Positions 9,373 to 18,481 of a stretch of 40,110 nt of DNA are shown one piece after another. Every line of letters begins with the position of its first letter. The stretch's first letter is position 1. The position numbers and the translations under genes were made by a program. This stretch comes from Flavobacteriales bacterium. Lineage in GTDB: Bacteria > Bacteroidota > Bacteroidia > DT-38. The stretch is taken from NCBI GenBank assembly GCA_013214205.1, contig JABSPQ010000332.1, forward strand, positions 1 to 40,110, given 5' to 3'. Below the pieces are notes generated by a model. It worked only from the letters and a program-made list of their open reading frames with translations, searched no databases and was not told where the DNA came from.

Positions 9373-10610
9373 GTAAGAAAAAAGAAATAATCATTATTGG
9401 TGGTGGCATTATAGGAATGTCGAGCGCCTATTATTTAACAAGAGAAGGACACAACGTATCTATTATAGATGCTTCGATAGACGGTGATATTCTCAACTGT
9501 TCTCATGAAAATGCTGGGTACGTTTGCCCGAGTCATTTTATTCCGATGGCAGCCCCTGGAGTTATCAACTCAGGATTAAAATGGATGCTCGATCCACAGA
9601 GCCCCTTCTTTATTCCGATAAAATTAAAAGCAGATCTTTTATCATGGCTTTGGCAATTCTACAAAGCGTCGAGTCAACGCAGGGTTGATATTGCTATTCC
9701 TGTGCTGTTAAACCTCGGCCTTCAAAGCCGCAAACTGTATACAGAATTAAGCGACGATTTAGGTTTTGACCTTACCGCGCATGGTTTGAATGTGCTTTTT
9801 AAAACGAGTTCGCACTTTAAAGAAGAACTAGAGATGGTTAAACAAGGCAGAGACCTCGGCCTTATCATCGACGAATTGAACTCGGACGATTTCGCAAAAC
9901 TAAGTCCTCACAAATTGGATCTTGCTGGCGGAATCAGATTTATGGACGACGCCCACCTCGATCCTCGTCAGCTAAATGCTAAATTGAAAGAGCATTTAAA
10001 AAATGCTGGTGTGCAGTTTATAAAAGACAATATAGAACGCGTGGAACTAAGTGCGAAAGGCATTGTTTCCGTTGGAGAAAAAAAATACAAAGCAGACGAA
10101 TATATTCTATCAGGTGGTGTTGGCTCAACTAAACTGGCCAAGCAAATAGGTATCAACATCCCTATTCAGCCGGGTAAAGGCTATACCATGACCGTTGACA
10201 ATGCCCATGCATTAACCACAGAACCAACCATGCTAGGTGAAGGTAAAGTTGCATTAACTCCCTTTAAAGATGAATACAGAATTGCAGGTACCATGGAATT
10301 AGGTGTGTCGGATAGAGCGATTAATGCAAACAGAATTGCTGGCATAAAAAACTCAGTTAAAGCCATTTTTCCAGAATACGATGCATCTCAAATAAGACCA
10401 GAAATTGCACAAAGCGGATTGCGTCCGTGTTCTCCAGATGGAATGCCTTTTATCGGCAGAAGCAAAAAGGTGTCCAACCTTGTATTAGCATGTGGACATA
10501 CCATTCTTGGAGTTAGCTTGGCCGCAATAACTGGCAAGCTGGTAAACGATATTATTTCGGATTATACACCTTCAATAAAAATGGATTTACTAAGTCCTGA
10601 TAGATTTTAA
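9369..10610 (+). CDS. FAD-dependent D-hydroxyproline / D-amino-acid dehydrogenase
   Basis: A 413-aa DAO-family flavoprotein. The FAD-binding Rossmann motif GGGIIGMSSAYYL sits at the N-terminus, with the acidic end of beta-2 in IIDAS. A conserved C-terminal FAD segment reads SGLRPCSPDGMPFIGR. It should oxidise cis-4-hydroxy-D-proline to 1-pyrroline-4-hydroxy-2-carboxylate, passing electrons to the respiratory chain or to oxygen. It replaces the multi-subunit LhpBEF enzyme of some proteobacteria. It is translationally coupled to the epimerase gene. D-proline and other D-amino acids are possible substrates. Confidence 0.88.
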   Translation: MSKKKEIIIIGGGIIGMSSAYYLTREGHNVSIIDASIDGDILNCSHENAGYVCPSHFIPMAAPGVINSGLKWMLDPQSPFFIPIKLKADLLSWLWQFYKASSQRRVDIAIPVLLNLGLQSRKLYTELSDDLGFDLTAHGLNVLFKTSSHFKEELEMVKQGRDLGLIIDELNSDDFAKLSPHKLDLAGGIRFMDDAHLDPRQLNAKLKEHLKNAGVQFIKDNIERVELSAKGIVSVGEKKYKADEYILSGGVGSTKLAKQIGINIPIQPGKGYTMTVDNAHALTTEPTMLGEGKVALTPFKDEYRIAGTMELGVSDRAINANRIAGIKNSVKAIFPEYDASQIRPEIAQSGLRPCSPDGMPFIGRSKKVSNLVLACGHTILGVSLAAITGKLVNDIISDYTPSIKMDLLSPDRF

Positions 10611-10660
10611 TGAAGTTGAATATGCGAAACAAGAATAAAAACAATAACGATAGAAAATTC

Positions 10661-10683
10661 GGACAGGAGATATCTTTCTGTCC
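10661..10683 (+). promoter_or_regulatory. Perfect hairpin/operator in the mid-array gap
   Basis: GGACAG (10661-10666) and CTGTCC (10678-10683) are inverted, with AGATATCT nested between. As RNA it extends through G-U and A-U pairs to a 9-bp stem with a 5-base loop. It lies in the 127-base gap between the FAD dehydrogenase and the DapA-family gene, the only sizeable break in the array. No U-tract follows, so a terminator is unlikely; an operator or an RNA-processing/stability hairpin fits better. Confidence 0.5.
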
Positions 10684-10737
10684 TATAACAGATTACATAA
10701 TCTTTACAATAATTAATAATTAACAACACAATATAAT

Positions 10738-11652
10738 ATGCAAACTCCTGATTGGCACGGTGTAATACCAGCAGTAAACACACACTTTAACGAAGACTTC
10801 AGTATTGACTACGAAGCAACTTTAAACCACATCGACCTCCAAATCAAGCATGGCATCCATGGCATGATTGCTTTAGGTACTTGTGGCGAAAACAACACCC
10901 TAGAAGAAGATGAGAAAATAGAAATACTCTCAAGAATCTACAAAATGGTAGCCGGAAGAGTTCCTGTAATTGTTGGAGTTTCTGAGTTATCTACTCAAAA
11001 GGCTGTTAGATTCGCAAAAGCTGCTGCACCTATTTCAGACGGTTTTATGTTGTTGCCTCCAATGGCTTACACATCGGATAAGCATGAAACAGTTGAGTAT
11101 TTTAAAGCTGTAGCCGCTGCTGCACCACAAACTCCAATTATGGTGTACAATTGCCCAGAAGCTTACAGAGTAGATGTAGACCTTCCAATTTTAAGAGAAT
11201 TGGCTAAAATTGATAGCGTTGTTTGTATTAAAGAAGCTACTGGTCAAACAAGAAGAATTACAGAAATAACTCGCGAATTTGGAGATAGATTTTTAATTCT
11301 TGCCGGTTTAGACACACACGCATTAGAATTGATGATGTTAGGTGCTAAAGGATGGATTACAGGCTTAGGAGTTGCTTTCCCAGAGGAAGACCTTGCCATT
11401 TACCAATTACAGCAAGAAGGTAGATACGAAGAAGCACTTGAGATCTACCGTTGGTACATGCCAATGTTAATATTTGATGTAGTTCCTCATTTGGTTCATT
11501 TGATCAAATTAACTTCACAAAGAATGGGCTTAAGCAACGGAGTTTGCAGACCTCCTAGATTGCCACTTATAGGTGAAGAGTTAGCAGAGGCAAATAAAAT
11601 AATTGACGAAGCTATAGCTACTAGAATTGATTTGAGCAAATACAACCTATAA
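10738..11652 (+). CDS. lhpC: DapA-family 1-pyrroline-4-hydroxy-2-carboxylate deaminase
   Basis: A 304-aa class I aldolase-like lyase. It shows the DapA family motif GTCGENNTL at about 47-55 and the Schiff-base lysine K165 in VVCIKEATG, with Y137 in VYNCPEA as catalytic tyrosine. In hydroxyproline clusters this family converts 1-pyrroline-4-hydroxy-2-carboxylate to alpha-ketoglutarate semialdehyde plus ammonia, which matches its neighbours. True dihydrodipicolinate synthase is less likely because no lysine genes are nearby. It is first in the second half of the array, and its stop is 11 bases before the next start. Confidence 0.88.
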   Translation: MQTPDWHGVIPAVNTHFNEDFSIDYEATLNHIDLQIKHGIHGMIALGTCGENNTLEEDEKIEILSRIYKMVAGRVPVIVGVSELSTQKAVRFAKAAAPISDGFMLLPPMAYTSDKHETVEYFKAVAAAAPQTPIMVYNCPEAYRVDVDLPILRELAKIDSVVCIKEATGQTRRITEITREFGDRFLILAGLDTHALELMMLGAKGWITGLGVAFPEEDLAIYQLQQEGRYEEALEIYRWYMPMLIFDVVPHLVHLIKLTSQRMGLSNGVCRPPRLPLIGEELAEANKIIDEAIATRIDLSKYNL

Positions 11653-11663
11653 TAAGAAAGCCC

Positions 11664-12608
11664 ATGATTAACATTAACAAAGAGGATACTGTTAAGTACA
11701 GCGCATTCCCCGATCTTATTGAGGCATTAAAAGCCGGCTTTCAAGCCGACTTTAATGTGCCAAGCAGGTCGCACCACGACATGAAAAACCCAACGGCAAG
11801 CAGAGAAACTACTTTGCTTATTATGCCAGCATGGGAAGATGGCGAGGTATGTGGAGTTAAGATTGTAACGGTTGCCCCTGATAATACAGACAGACCAACC
11901 ATTCAAGGTAATTACATTCTTATCGATATTAAAACTGGTAGCGCGCTGGCTTTGTTAGATGCACCGTCTTTAACTGCAAGAAGAACAGCAGCAGCGTCGG
12001 CTTTGGCATCTTCATTTTTATCGAGAGAAGATACCAAGTCTATTTTAATGGTTGGTACAGGAACCTTATCCCCTAACCTGATTAAAGCTCACGCGGCAGT
12101 CAGACCAATTGAAGAAGTATTCATTTGGGGACGAAACAGAAGTAAAGCAGAAGCTGTTGCAGCTAGCTTAGCAGATGAAAGTTTCAGCGTTACAGTTGTA
12201 GATACCATCGAAGAAAAAGCGAGTGATGTAGATTTGATATCCGTGGCAACTATGTCTATGGAACCTCTTATTAAAGGCGAATGGTTAAAACCTGGTCAGC
12301 ATTTAGACTTAGTTGGTGCATACCGCCCTGACATGAGAGAATCTGATGATGAAGCAATCAGAAGATGTAGAATCTATGTTGATACTTACTATGGTGCTAC
12401 ACATGAAACAGGAGAAATCGTAATTCCGCTTAAAGCTGGTACCATTACAGAAGACGACCTTAACGCAGATCTTTTCAACCTTTGTAAAGGAGAAAAATCG
12501 GGCAGAGCAAGTGCTGAAGAAATTACCATGTTTAAATCTACAGGTCACGCGTTGGAAGATCTTGCTGGAGCAAGATTAATTTACAACGGATTAAAAAATT
12601 CTAAATAA
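11664..12608 (+). CDS. Ornithine cyclodeaminase/mu-crystallin family reductase
   Basis: A 314-aa protein with the family's substrate domain (RSHHDM, TLLIMPAW) and the signature SLTARRTAAASALAS, then an NAD(P) Rossmann fold with VGTGTLSPNLI. In hydroxyproline and proline clusters such proteins (LhpI/LhpD type) reduce 1-pyrroline-2-carboxylate to L-proline rather than cyclise ornithine. Here that substrate could arise if the FAD enzyme oxidises D-proline made by the epimerase. No dehydratase-type (Cys/Thr) racemase homologue is present to make it from trans-3-hydroxyproline. It is tightly packed between the deaminase and the aldehyde dehydrogenase genes. Confidence 0.85.
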   Translation: MININKEDTVKYSAFPDLIEALKAGFQADFNVPSRSHHDMKNPTASRETTLLIMPAWEDGEVCGVKIVTVAPDNTDRPTIQGNYILIDIKTGSALALLDAPSLTARRTAAASALASSFLSREDTKSILMVGTGTLSPNLIKAHAAVRPIEEVFIWGRNRSKAEAVAASLADESFSVTVVDTIEEKASDVDLISVATMSMEPLIKGEWLKPGQHLDLVGAYRPDMRESDDEAIRRCRIYVDTYYGATHETGEIVIPLKAGTITEDDLNADLFNLCKGEKSGRASAEEITMFKSTGHALEDLAGARLIYNGLKNSK

Positions 12609-12616
12609 AAAAACAA

Positions 12617-14191
12617 ATGTCAATAACAGGAAAAAACATAATAGGATATTCGGAAAGTGCTAAAGGTGCTTCATTTCAAGTTCAAAGTCCTAGTACAGGA
12701 GAATTGTTAGCAAACACATACTTCACTGCAACATCGGAAGAAGTAGATGAGGCAATGAACAAAGCGAACGCTGCATCTAAAGCATACAGTAAAGTAAGTC
12801 GTAAAAATAGAGCTCAGTTTTTAAGAGACATTGCTGATAACATAGCAGGTTCTGCAGAAACACTTACTCCAATAGCAATGGCAGAGTCGGGTTTACCACA
12901 AGGCAGAATTGAAGGTGAAACAGGAAGAACATGTAACCAACTTAGGTTATTCGCTAATTTAATTGAAGAAGGTTCTTACGTTAAGGCAGTAATTGATAAA
13001 GGAAACCCAGATAGAACACCTCTTCCTAAACCAGATTTAAGATCGATGGAAGTTGCTCTTGGACCAGTAGTGGTTTTTGGTGCATCTAATTTCCCATTGG
13101 CATTTTCAACTGGCGGAGGAGATACCGCTTCTGCATTAGCAGCTGGTTGTCCTGTGGTTGTTAAAGGTCATCCTGCTCACCCAGGAACATCTGAAATAGT
13201 GGCACAAGCAATTATTGCCGCAGCTAAAAAGAATGATTTACCTGATGGTGTATTCTCTCTACTTTTTGATTCTGGCATTGAAGTAGGAATTCAATTAACT
13301 AACCATAAGTATACTAAGGCCGTTGGATTTACAGGTTCTTTAAAAGCAGGTAGATCGTTAATGAACATAGCAGCTAAAAGAGAAAACCCAATTCCTGTTT
13401 ATGCAGAAATGGGAAGTGTTAACCCTTCTGTTATATTACCTGGAACGCTTAAGGATAAAGCTGATGCACTTGCTACTGGCATGGCAGGATCTGTTACTAT
13501 GGGAGTTGGACAATTTTGCACAAACCCTGGAATTGTTTTCGGAATCAAAGATGAAAACTGGGATCAATTTTGTGCTACGTTAAGTACTGAGTTAGGTAAT
13601 GTGGCAAGCGGAACCATGCTTACACAGGGCATTAGCAATACCTATCACAAGGGAATTCAACAAATTTCTGCTGACGCAAACATTGAGGTGCTTTTAAGCG
13701 CTGCATCCAGTGATACTTGCCAAGCGGGACCTAGCTTATTAAGAACAAGCTCGGAAGCGTTGAGAAACAACCCAAAACTTGGAGATGAAATATTTGGCCC
13801 TTCTACCCTATTGGTTGATTGCGATTCTATGGAAGATGTTTTAAAAACAGTTGCTTCTTTGGATGGTCAGCTTACAGCATCAATTCATGGAAACGAAGAC
13901 GACGTACAGAACAGCGGCGAATTAGTTGATATATTAACAGAACTAGCAGGGCGAGTTATATTCAACGGTTTCCCTACTGGTGTTGATTTAGCAGCTGCAA
14001 TGATTCATGGTGGTCCTTATCCAGCTTCTTCAGATGGACGTTCTACTTCAGTTGGAGTACAAGCAGTTTATCGTTTCACAAGACCAGTTTCTTATCAAGA
14101 ACTTCCACAAAGCTTATTACCTTTGGAACTTCAAGATGCGAATCCGTTAAACGTGTTTCAAGCATTAGGAACGCCAACAGCAACAAACTAA
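12617..14191 (+). CDS. Alpha-ketoglutarate semialdehyde dehydrogenase (ALDH superfamily)
   Basis: A 524-aa aldehyde dehydrogenase. The catalytic Cys is C301 in GQFCTNPG and the general base Glu is E264 in YAEMGSVNP. The cofactor region FGASNFPLAFSTGG and the FTGS element (residues 238-241) are intact. The GQFCTNPG form and the length are typical of the bacterial 2,5-dioxovalerate (alpha-ketoglutarate semialdehyde) dehydrogenase subgroup. That is the last hydroxyproline step, giving alpha-ketoglutarate for the TCA cycle. It starts 8 bases after the OCD-family gene. Confidence 0.9.
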   Translation: MSITGKNIIGYSESAKGASFQVQSPSTGELLANTYFTATSEEVDEAMNKANAASKAYSKVSRKNRAQFLRDIADNIAGSAETLTPIAMAESGLPQGRIEGETGRTCNQLRLFANLIEEGSYVKAVIDKGNPDRTPLPKPDLRSMEVALGPVVVFGASNFPLAFSTGGGDTASALAAGCPVVVKGHPAHPGTSEIVAQAIIAAAKKNDLPDGVFSLLFDSGIEVGIQLTNHKYTKAVGFTGSLKAGRSLMNIAAKRENPIPVYAEMGSVNPSVILPGTLKDKADALATGMAGSVTMGVGQFCTNPGIVFGIKDENWDQFCATLSTELGNVASGTMLTQGISNTYHKGIQQISADANIEVLLSAASSDTCQAGPSLLRTSSEALRNNPKLGDEIFGPSTLLVDCDSMEDVLKTVASLDGQLTASIHGNEDDVQNSGELVDILTELAGRVIFNGFPTGVDLAAAMIHGGPYPASSDGRSTSVGVQAVYRFTRPVSYQELPQSLLPLELQDANPLNVFQALGTPTATN

Positions 14192-14218
14192 TAACAGATA
14201 TATGCTAAACTAAGTGAG

Positions 14219-15799
14219 ATGAGTTTACCAAGTATATTTAACGATGTGATAGGCCCTGTAATGCGGGGTCCATCAAGTTCTCACACAGCTGCTTCGTGGC
14301 GGATTGGCCAATTGTGTTTAGACCTTTTAGGACAACCGCTCGAAAAAGCACTTGTTGAATTCGACAAAGATGGCCAGTGGCATACAAACTACCGCGATCA
14401 AGGTACCACGCTTGGTATTGAAGGCGGATTGCTAGACTTAGGTATCAGCGATGAAAGAATTAAAGATACCGAAGGTTATGCCGTTGAAAAAGGCATTGCC
14501 ATCACTTACCAAATAAGCTCCTTCCCTACTACACACGTAAACTCGATGAGAGTTACAGCAACAGGAGTCTCTAAAAAAGAAGTACAAATTGTGGCCGTTT
14601 CTCTTGGCGGCGGAACATTCGAAATAAGAATTATCAATGGTTTTGATGCCGTGCTTGACGGAAAGAACTATGAATTAATCTGTTTTTCAAAATCCAATGG
14701 ATTAGATAACATCCCCCAAGCCAATTCGGATAAAATTGAATTCAGATTTCAAGAAAATGAAGCTGGCACTATCCTACACTTCAAATCGTCTAATCCATTT
14801 CCGGAGGAATTGGTTAATGAATTAAATGCGAATTCGGAGATTGAAAGCGTTGCTGTAGTAAAGCCAGTGATGCCAATAATTGCTGGAAACGAAACCCCAG
14901 TCCCCTTTTCCTCTATCGCTTCGTTGATTGAATACGCTGAAGAAAATGATCAAACATTGGGTCATATAGGATTGCTCTACGAAAAATGCATCAGCGGATT
15001 AAGTGACGAAGAGCTCATTAAAAAAATGGAGGAGCTCTATAAAATTATTGATGGTGCTATTGATATCGGACTCAAAGGCACTTATTATTCAGATAGAATT
15101 CTTCAACAACAATCTCATTTAATTGAGGAGAAAGTATCAAAAGGTAAAATAAAAGACTCCATTGTAAACCGGATCATTGAATACGTATCTGCTTTAATGG
15201 AATCGAAAAGTGCGTTAGAAGTAATTGTAGCAGTTCCTACTGCTGGTTCTTGCGGTACTACTGGTGGCGCAATTAGAGCGGTTGCCGAACAGTACGATTC
15301 TACACACGAAGAAATTATCTCCGCCTATTTTGCAGCCGGAATAGTAGGCGTATACATTGCAAAAGGCCCAGGATTTTCGGCCGAAGAGCATGGTTGCCAA
15401 GTTGAAACAGGCGCATCTGCCGCAATGGCTGCCGCTGCAGTTTGTCAATTAATGGGAGGCAATGCAAAGCAATCATTAAGTGCTGCATCAATGGCATTAC
15501 AAAATACAATCGGCTTAATTTGCGACCCAGTTGCCGACCGTGTTGAAGTACCTTGCTTGGGAAAAAACATCAATGGAGGTGTAAATGGTTATACCACTGC
15601 AACTATGGTTGTAGCTGGTTTTAACGCAGTTATCCCACTAAACCAAGTAATTCAATCTGTTTCTGCAGTAAGTAAAACAATGCCTTCTTGCGTAAAGTGT
15701 ACTGGCGAAGGTGGACTTGCAATTACTGAAACAGCTATTAAGATAAAAGAAGAATTAGCCGAACGAAAAAACAAGCAACAAGCCACTAAAAAGGCATAA
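14219..15799 (+). CDS. sdaA: L-serine dehydratase (iron-sulfur, fused alpha/beta)
   Basis: A 526-aa protein that deaminates L-serine to pyruvate and ammonia with a 4Fe-4S cluster. The beta domain comes first (IGPVMRGPSSSHTAASWR near residue 10). The alpha domain from about 325 has TAGSCGTTGG, EEHGCQVETGASAAMAAAAV, GLICDPVADRVEVPCLGKN and a C-terminal SCVKCTGEGGL, with conserved cysteines to bind the cluster. It is longer than the common ~455-aa SdaA, with extra sequence between the domains. It sits inside the hydroxyproline/fucose array, 27 bases after the semialdehyde dehydrogenase gene, which suggests that serine is released together with hydroxyproline. Confidence 0.88.
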   Translation: MSLPSIFNDVIGPVMRGPSSSHTAASWRIGQLCLDLLGQPLEKALVEFDKDGQWHTNYRDQGTTLGIEGGLLDLGISDERIKDTEGYAVEKGIAITYQISSFPTTHVNSMRVTATGVSKKEVQIVAVSLGGGTFEIRIINGFDAVLDGKNYELICFSKSNGLDNIPQANSDKIEFRFQENEAGTILHFKSSNPFPEELVNELNANSEIESVAVVKPVMPIIAGNETPVPFSSIASLIEYAEENDQTLGHIGLLYEKCISGLSDEELIKKMEELYKIIDGAIDIGLKGTYYSDRILQQQSHLIEEKVSKGKIKDSIVNRIIEYVSALMESKSALEVIVAVPTAGSCGTTGGAIRAVAEQYDSTHEEIISAYFAAGIVGVYIAKGPGFSAEEHGCQVETGASAAMAAAAVCQLMGGNAKQSLSAASMALQNTIGLICDPVADRVEVPCLGKNINGGVNGYTTATMVVAGFNAVIPLNQVIQSVSAVSKTMPSCVKCTGEGGLAITETAIKIKEELAERKNKQQATKKA

Positions 15800-15820
15800 A
15801 CATAAAGAGAAAGAGAAAAC

Positions 15821-17455
15821 ATGTCGGATAGTATGAGTATGATAGACTTAGCGATCATTGTAATATACATGGTCGGTATTTTATTAATTGGAATATGGTC
15901 TGTAAAAGGCAAAGCAATGACCAGCGATGGTTATTTTTTGGCTGGTAGAGGACTTAACTGGGTAGTTATTGGTGCTGCCTTATTTGCATCCAATATTTCA
16001 ACTATTCACTTGGTTGGCCTTGCAGCTTCGGGATATAACGAAGGATTGATGTGGGGAAACTTTGAATGGTTGGCAGGTATCACTTTAATTTTCCTAGGGA
16101 TCTTTTTTGCACCATTCTATTTCAAAAGCAAAATCTCTACCCTCCCCGAGTTCATGGAAAAGAGATACGACACTCGATCAAGAACTGTACTGGCCATTAT
16201 TGCTATTATGGGCGCATTGTTTGTACATATTGGAATGAGCATGTATGCTGGAGCTGTGGTATTCGAGACTTTTTTAGGCATTGATGTAATTTGGTCAATC
16301 GTTATTATTTCTGTTGTTACCACATTGTATACTGTTCTTGGCGGACTAAAAGCCGTTGTTGTAACAGAAACAGTTCAATCCGTAATCCTCATTTTAGGTG
16401 CTACCATATTAACTGGCTATGCGATCTTTGCATTATCCGACTTAGGTATCGATTCGCTCGCTGCTTTGAAAGAACGGTTAAAACCTGGTCAACTCAGGGT
16501 ATTGCACACCAGCGAAAGCTTAGAGGAAATGGGAAGCAAATCGGGTCTTACTTGGTATGCAACCATGTTGGGATATCCTGTATTAGGGATTTGGTATTGG
16601 TGTGCCGACCAAACCATCGTTCAAAGAGTTCTTGGTGCAAAAACACAAAGAGATGCTCAATTAGGACCTTTGTTTGCAGGCTTCTTGAAAATTCTTCCAG
16701 TATTTATATTAGTATTCCCTGGCGTAATTGCATATGTTCTTTTTCCCGACATCATCGGAGACAATGCTGATTCCGCGTTACCAGTTATGATTAATGAACT
16801 TTTACCTGTTGGTTTAAAAGGATTGATGGCAGCCACACTTCTTGCTGCGCTAATGAGCACAATTGCTTCAGCACTTAACAGTACGTCTACATTGGTAGCT
16901 GTTGATATAGTTAAACGTTACAAGCCAAGTGTTACAGATGCACAACAAGTTAAGATTGGACGGTATGCCGCTGTAGTTATTATGATTCTTGCCATTGCAT
17001 GGTCAACACAAGGTGATAAATTCGAGAGCATCTTCGAAGCTGTTCAACAAATTTCTGTCGCCTTCGCTCCTCCTGTTGCTTGCGTCTTTTTATTCGGTGT
17101 ATTCTCTAGAAGAGGAACTGGCGCTGGTGCTTTTACAACACTTATATGTGGTCTAATACTAGGTATTACGTCCTTTTGTTTAGACTTTGAACCCATTAGC
17201 GGATACAAGTACTTAACCGAAGGATTGGGTATGCCCTTCATGATGCAAGCTTGGTGGTTATTTGTAATCTGTACTGTTATCTATTTCGCAGTAAGTTATG
17301 CTACTCCCCGATCATCACAAGAAGTATTGGAAAAGTACACATGGGAAAGTCCACTTTCAATGCTCAAAGGCAAAATCACTGGGTTCGACGACGTGAGAGT
17401 TATTTCACTTATCCTTATTGCCTGTCTGGTAGTTTTATACACTATTTTCTCCTAA
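15821..17455 (+). CDS. Sodium:solute symporter, SGLT-like (probable L-fucose importer)
   Basis: A 544-aa inner-membrane transporter with about 13-14 membrane helices. Solute:sodium symporter features include GYFLAGRGLNWVVIGAALFASNIS, the YTVLGGLKAVVVTE loop and the sugar-subgroup segment WYWCADQTIVQRVLGAK. The GFLKILPVFILVFPGVIAY and MSTIASALNSTSTL segments also match the sugar-type members. These resemble vSGLT-like sugar transporters more than proline (PutP) transporters, so fucose is the preferred guess. Hydroxyproline or dipeptides remain possible given the upstream genes. It is 21 bases after sdaA and 3 bases before the zinc dehydrogenase gene. Confidence 0.88.
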   Translation: MSDSMSMIDLAIIVIYMVGILLIGIWSVKGKAMTSDGYFLAGRGLNWVVIGAALFASNISTIHLVGLAASGYNEGLMWGNFEWLAGITLIFLGIFFAPFYFKSKISTLPEFMEKRYDTRSRTVLAIIAIMGALFVHIGMSMYAGAVVFETFLGIDVIWSIVIISVVTTLYTVLGGLKAVVVTETVQSVILILGATILTGYAIFALSDLGIDSLAALKERLKPGQLRVLHTSESLEEMGSKSGLTWYATMLGYPVLGIWYWCADQTIVQRVLGAKTQRDAQLGPLFAGFLKILPVFILVFPGVIAYVLFPDIIGDNADSALPVMINELLPVGLKGLMAATLLAALMSTIASALNSTSTLVAVDIVKRYKPSVTDAQQVKIGRYAAVVIMILAIAWSTQGDKFESIFEAVQQISVAFAPPVACVFLFGVFSRRGTGAGAFTTLICGLILGITSFCLDFEPISGYKYLTEGLGMPFMMQAWWLFVICTVIYFAVSYATPRSSQEVLEKYTWESPLSMLKGKITGFDDVRVISLILIACLVVLYTIFS

Positions 17456-17458
17456 TCA

Positions 17459-18475
17459 ATGAAGTCATTTAAATTATACGGTTCTCAAGATTTACGAGCA
17501 GAAGATTGCCAACTTGAGCAAGAGGAGAATCAGGTTATAATCAAGGTTGATACCGTAGGAATCTGTGGATCAGATATTCATTACTACATGCATGGTCGTT
17601 GTGGTGTGTTTGTTCCTAAAACTCCTTTTTCTTTGGGTCATGAATTCAGTGGTGTAGTTACATCTGTGCCAGAAAACGACAAAGGAATCAAAATTGGAGA
17701 CCGCGTTACTGGCGATCCGCTTTTGAATTGTGGAGACACTGAGAATTGTGAGTTCTGCTCTAAAGGCCAACGAAGTCTTTGTCCGAAGAAAAAATTTATG
17801 GGATCCGCAGCAGCATTTCCTCATGTACAAGGCGCAATGAGAGAATCCATGAGTGTTCCTATTGAAAACACCCATCTCCTACCCGATTCTGTTTCTTTTG
17901 TTGAAGGTGCTATGATTGAGCCAACAGCCGTTTGTTTACACGCCGTTAAAAAAGCAGGAGATCTTCAAGGAAAAAAAGTATTGGTTACTGGCGGTGGCAC
18001 AATTGGTCAGTTAATCTTAAGGATTGCCATTTCTATGGGTGCCGAAGTTGATTTGAGCGACATTAAAGCATACAATCTTGGTATCGCAGAAAAAGGAGGA
18101 GCAAACAAAGTAATTAATCCGATACAAGACGAAATTGCCGACATGACTTACGATGTCGTTTTTGAAGCATCTGGTGCAGCACCTGCCTTTGTAAGTGCAC
18201 TTTCATCAGTAAAAAAAGGTGGTACAATTGTACAAGTTGGCACCCTACCCGATTCTATTGAAATTCCTGGTAATCTAATAATGACCAAAGAGTTAACAGT
18301 TATTGGCACAATGCAATTCTATTCTGAATTCGCCGAATCCCTTGAATTGATTGCATCTGGCAAGCTAAACATAGCTGATCTTAACACACAAACATTTAAT
18401 TTTACTGAAACTCCAGAGGCACTAGAGTTCGCCGCCAAAGGAGAAGATTGTATCAAAGTTCAAATAAAAATATAA
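17459..18475 (+). CDS. Zinc-dependent medium-chain alcohol/polyol dehydrogenase
   Basis: A 338-aa MDR-family enzyme. Catalytic zinc ligands appear in GICGSDIHYY and GHEFSG; the structural zinc Cys cluster is CGDTENCEFCSKGQRSLC. The NAD(P) fold has VTGGGTIGQLI with Asp in VDLSDI, hinting at NAD preference. It most resembles L-idonate 5-dehydrogenase / sorbitol dehydrogenase-type proteins. It sits between the symporter and the fucose-dehydrogenase-like aldo/keto reductase, so it probably oxidises a sugar, sugar acid or polyol of the fucose route or of a companion sugar. The exact substrate is not predictable. Confidence 0.85.
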   Translation: MKSFKLYGSQDLRAEDCQLEQEENQVIIKVDTVGICGSDIHYYMHGRCGVFVPKTPFSLGHEFSGVVTSVPENDKGIKIGDRVTGDPLLNCGDTENCEFCSKGQRSLCPKKKFMGSAAAFPHVQGAMRESMSVPIENTHLLPDSVSFVEGAMIEPTAVCLHAVKKAGDLQGKKVLVTGGGTIGQLILRIAISMGAEVDLSDIKAYNLGIAEKGGANKVINPIQDEIADMTYDVVFEASGAAPAFVSALSSVKKGGTIVQVGTLPDSIEIPGNLIMTKELTVIGTMQFYSEFAESLELIASGKLNIADLNTQTFNFTETPEALEFAAKGEDCIKVQIKI

Positions 18476-18481
18476 GTATTA

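Noticed and set aside
16291-16770. 159-codon open frame on the plus strand in another frame of the symporter gene
   Set aside because: Composition is Cys/Arg/His-rich nonsense and it lies wholly inside a clearly real transporter gene.
15821-17455. Proline (PutP-type) transporter, suggested by the Hyp context
   Set aside because: The WYWCADQTIVQRVLGAK segment and following helices are of the sugar (SGLT) type; fucose is favoured, though amino-acid transport is not excluded.
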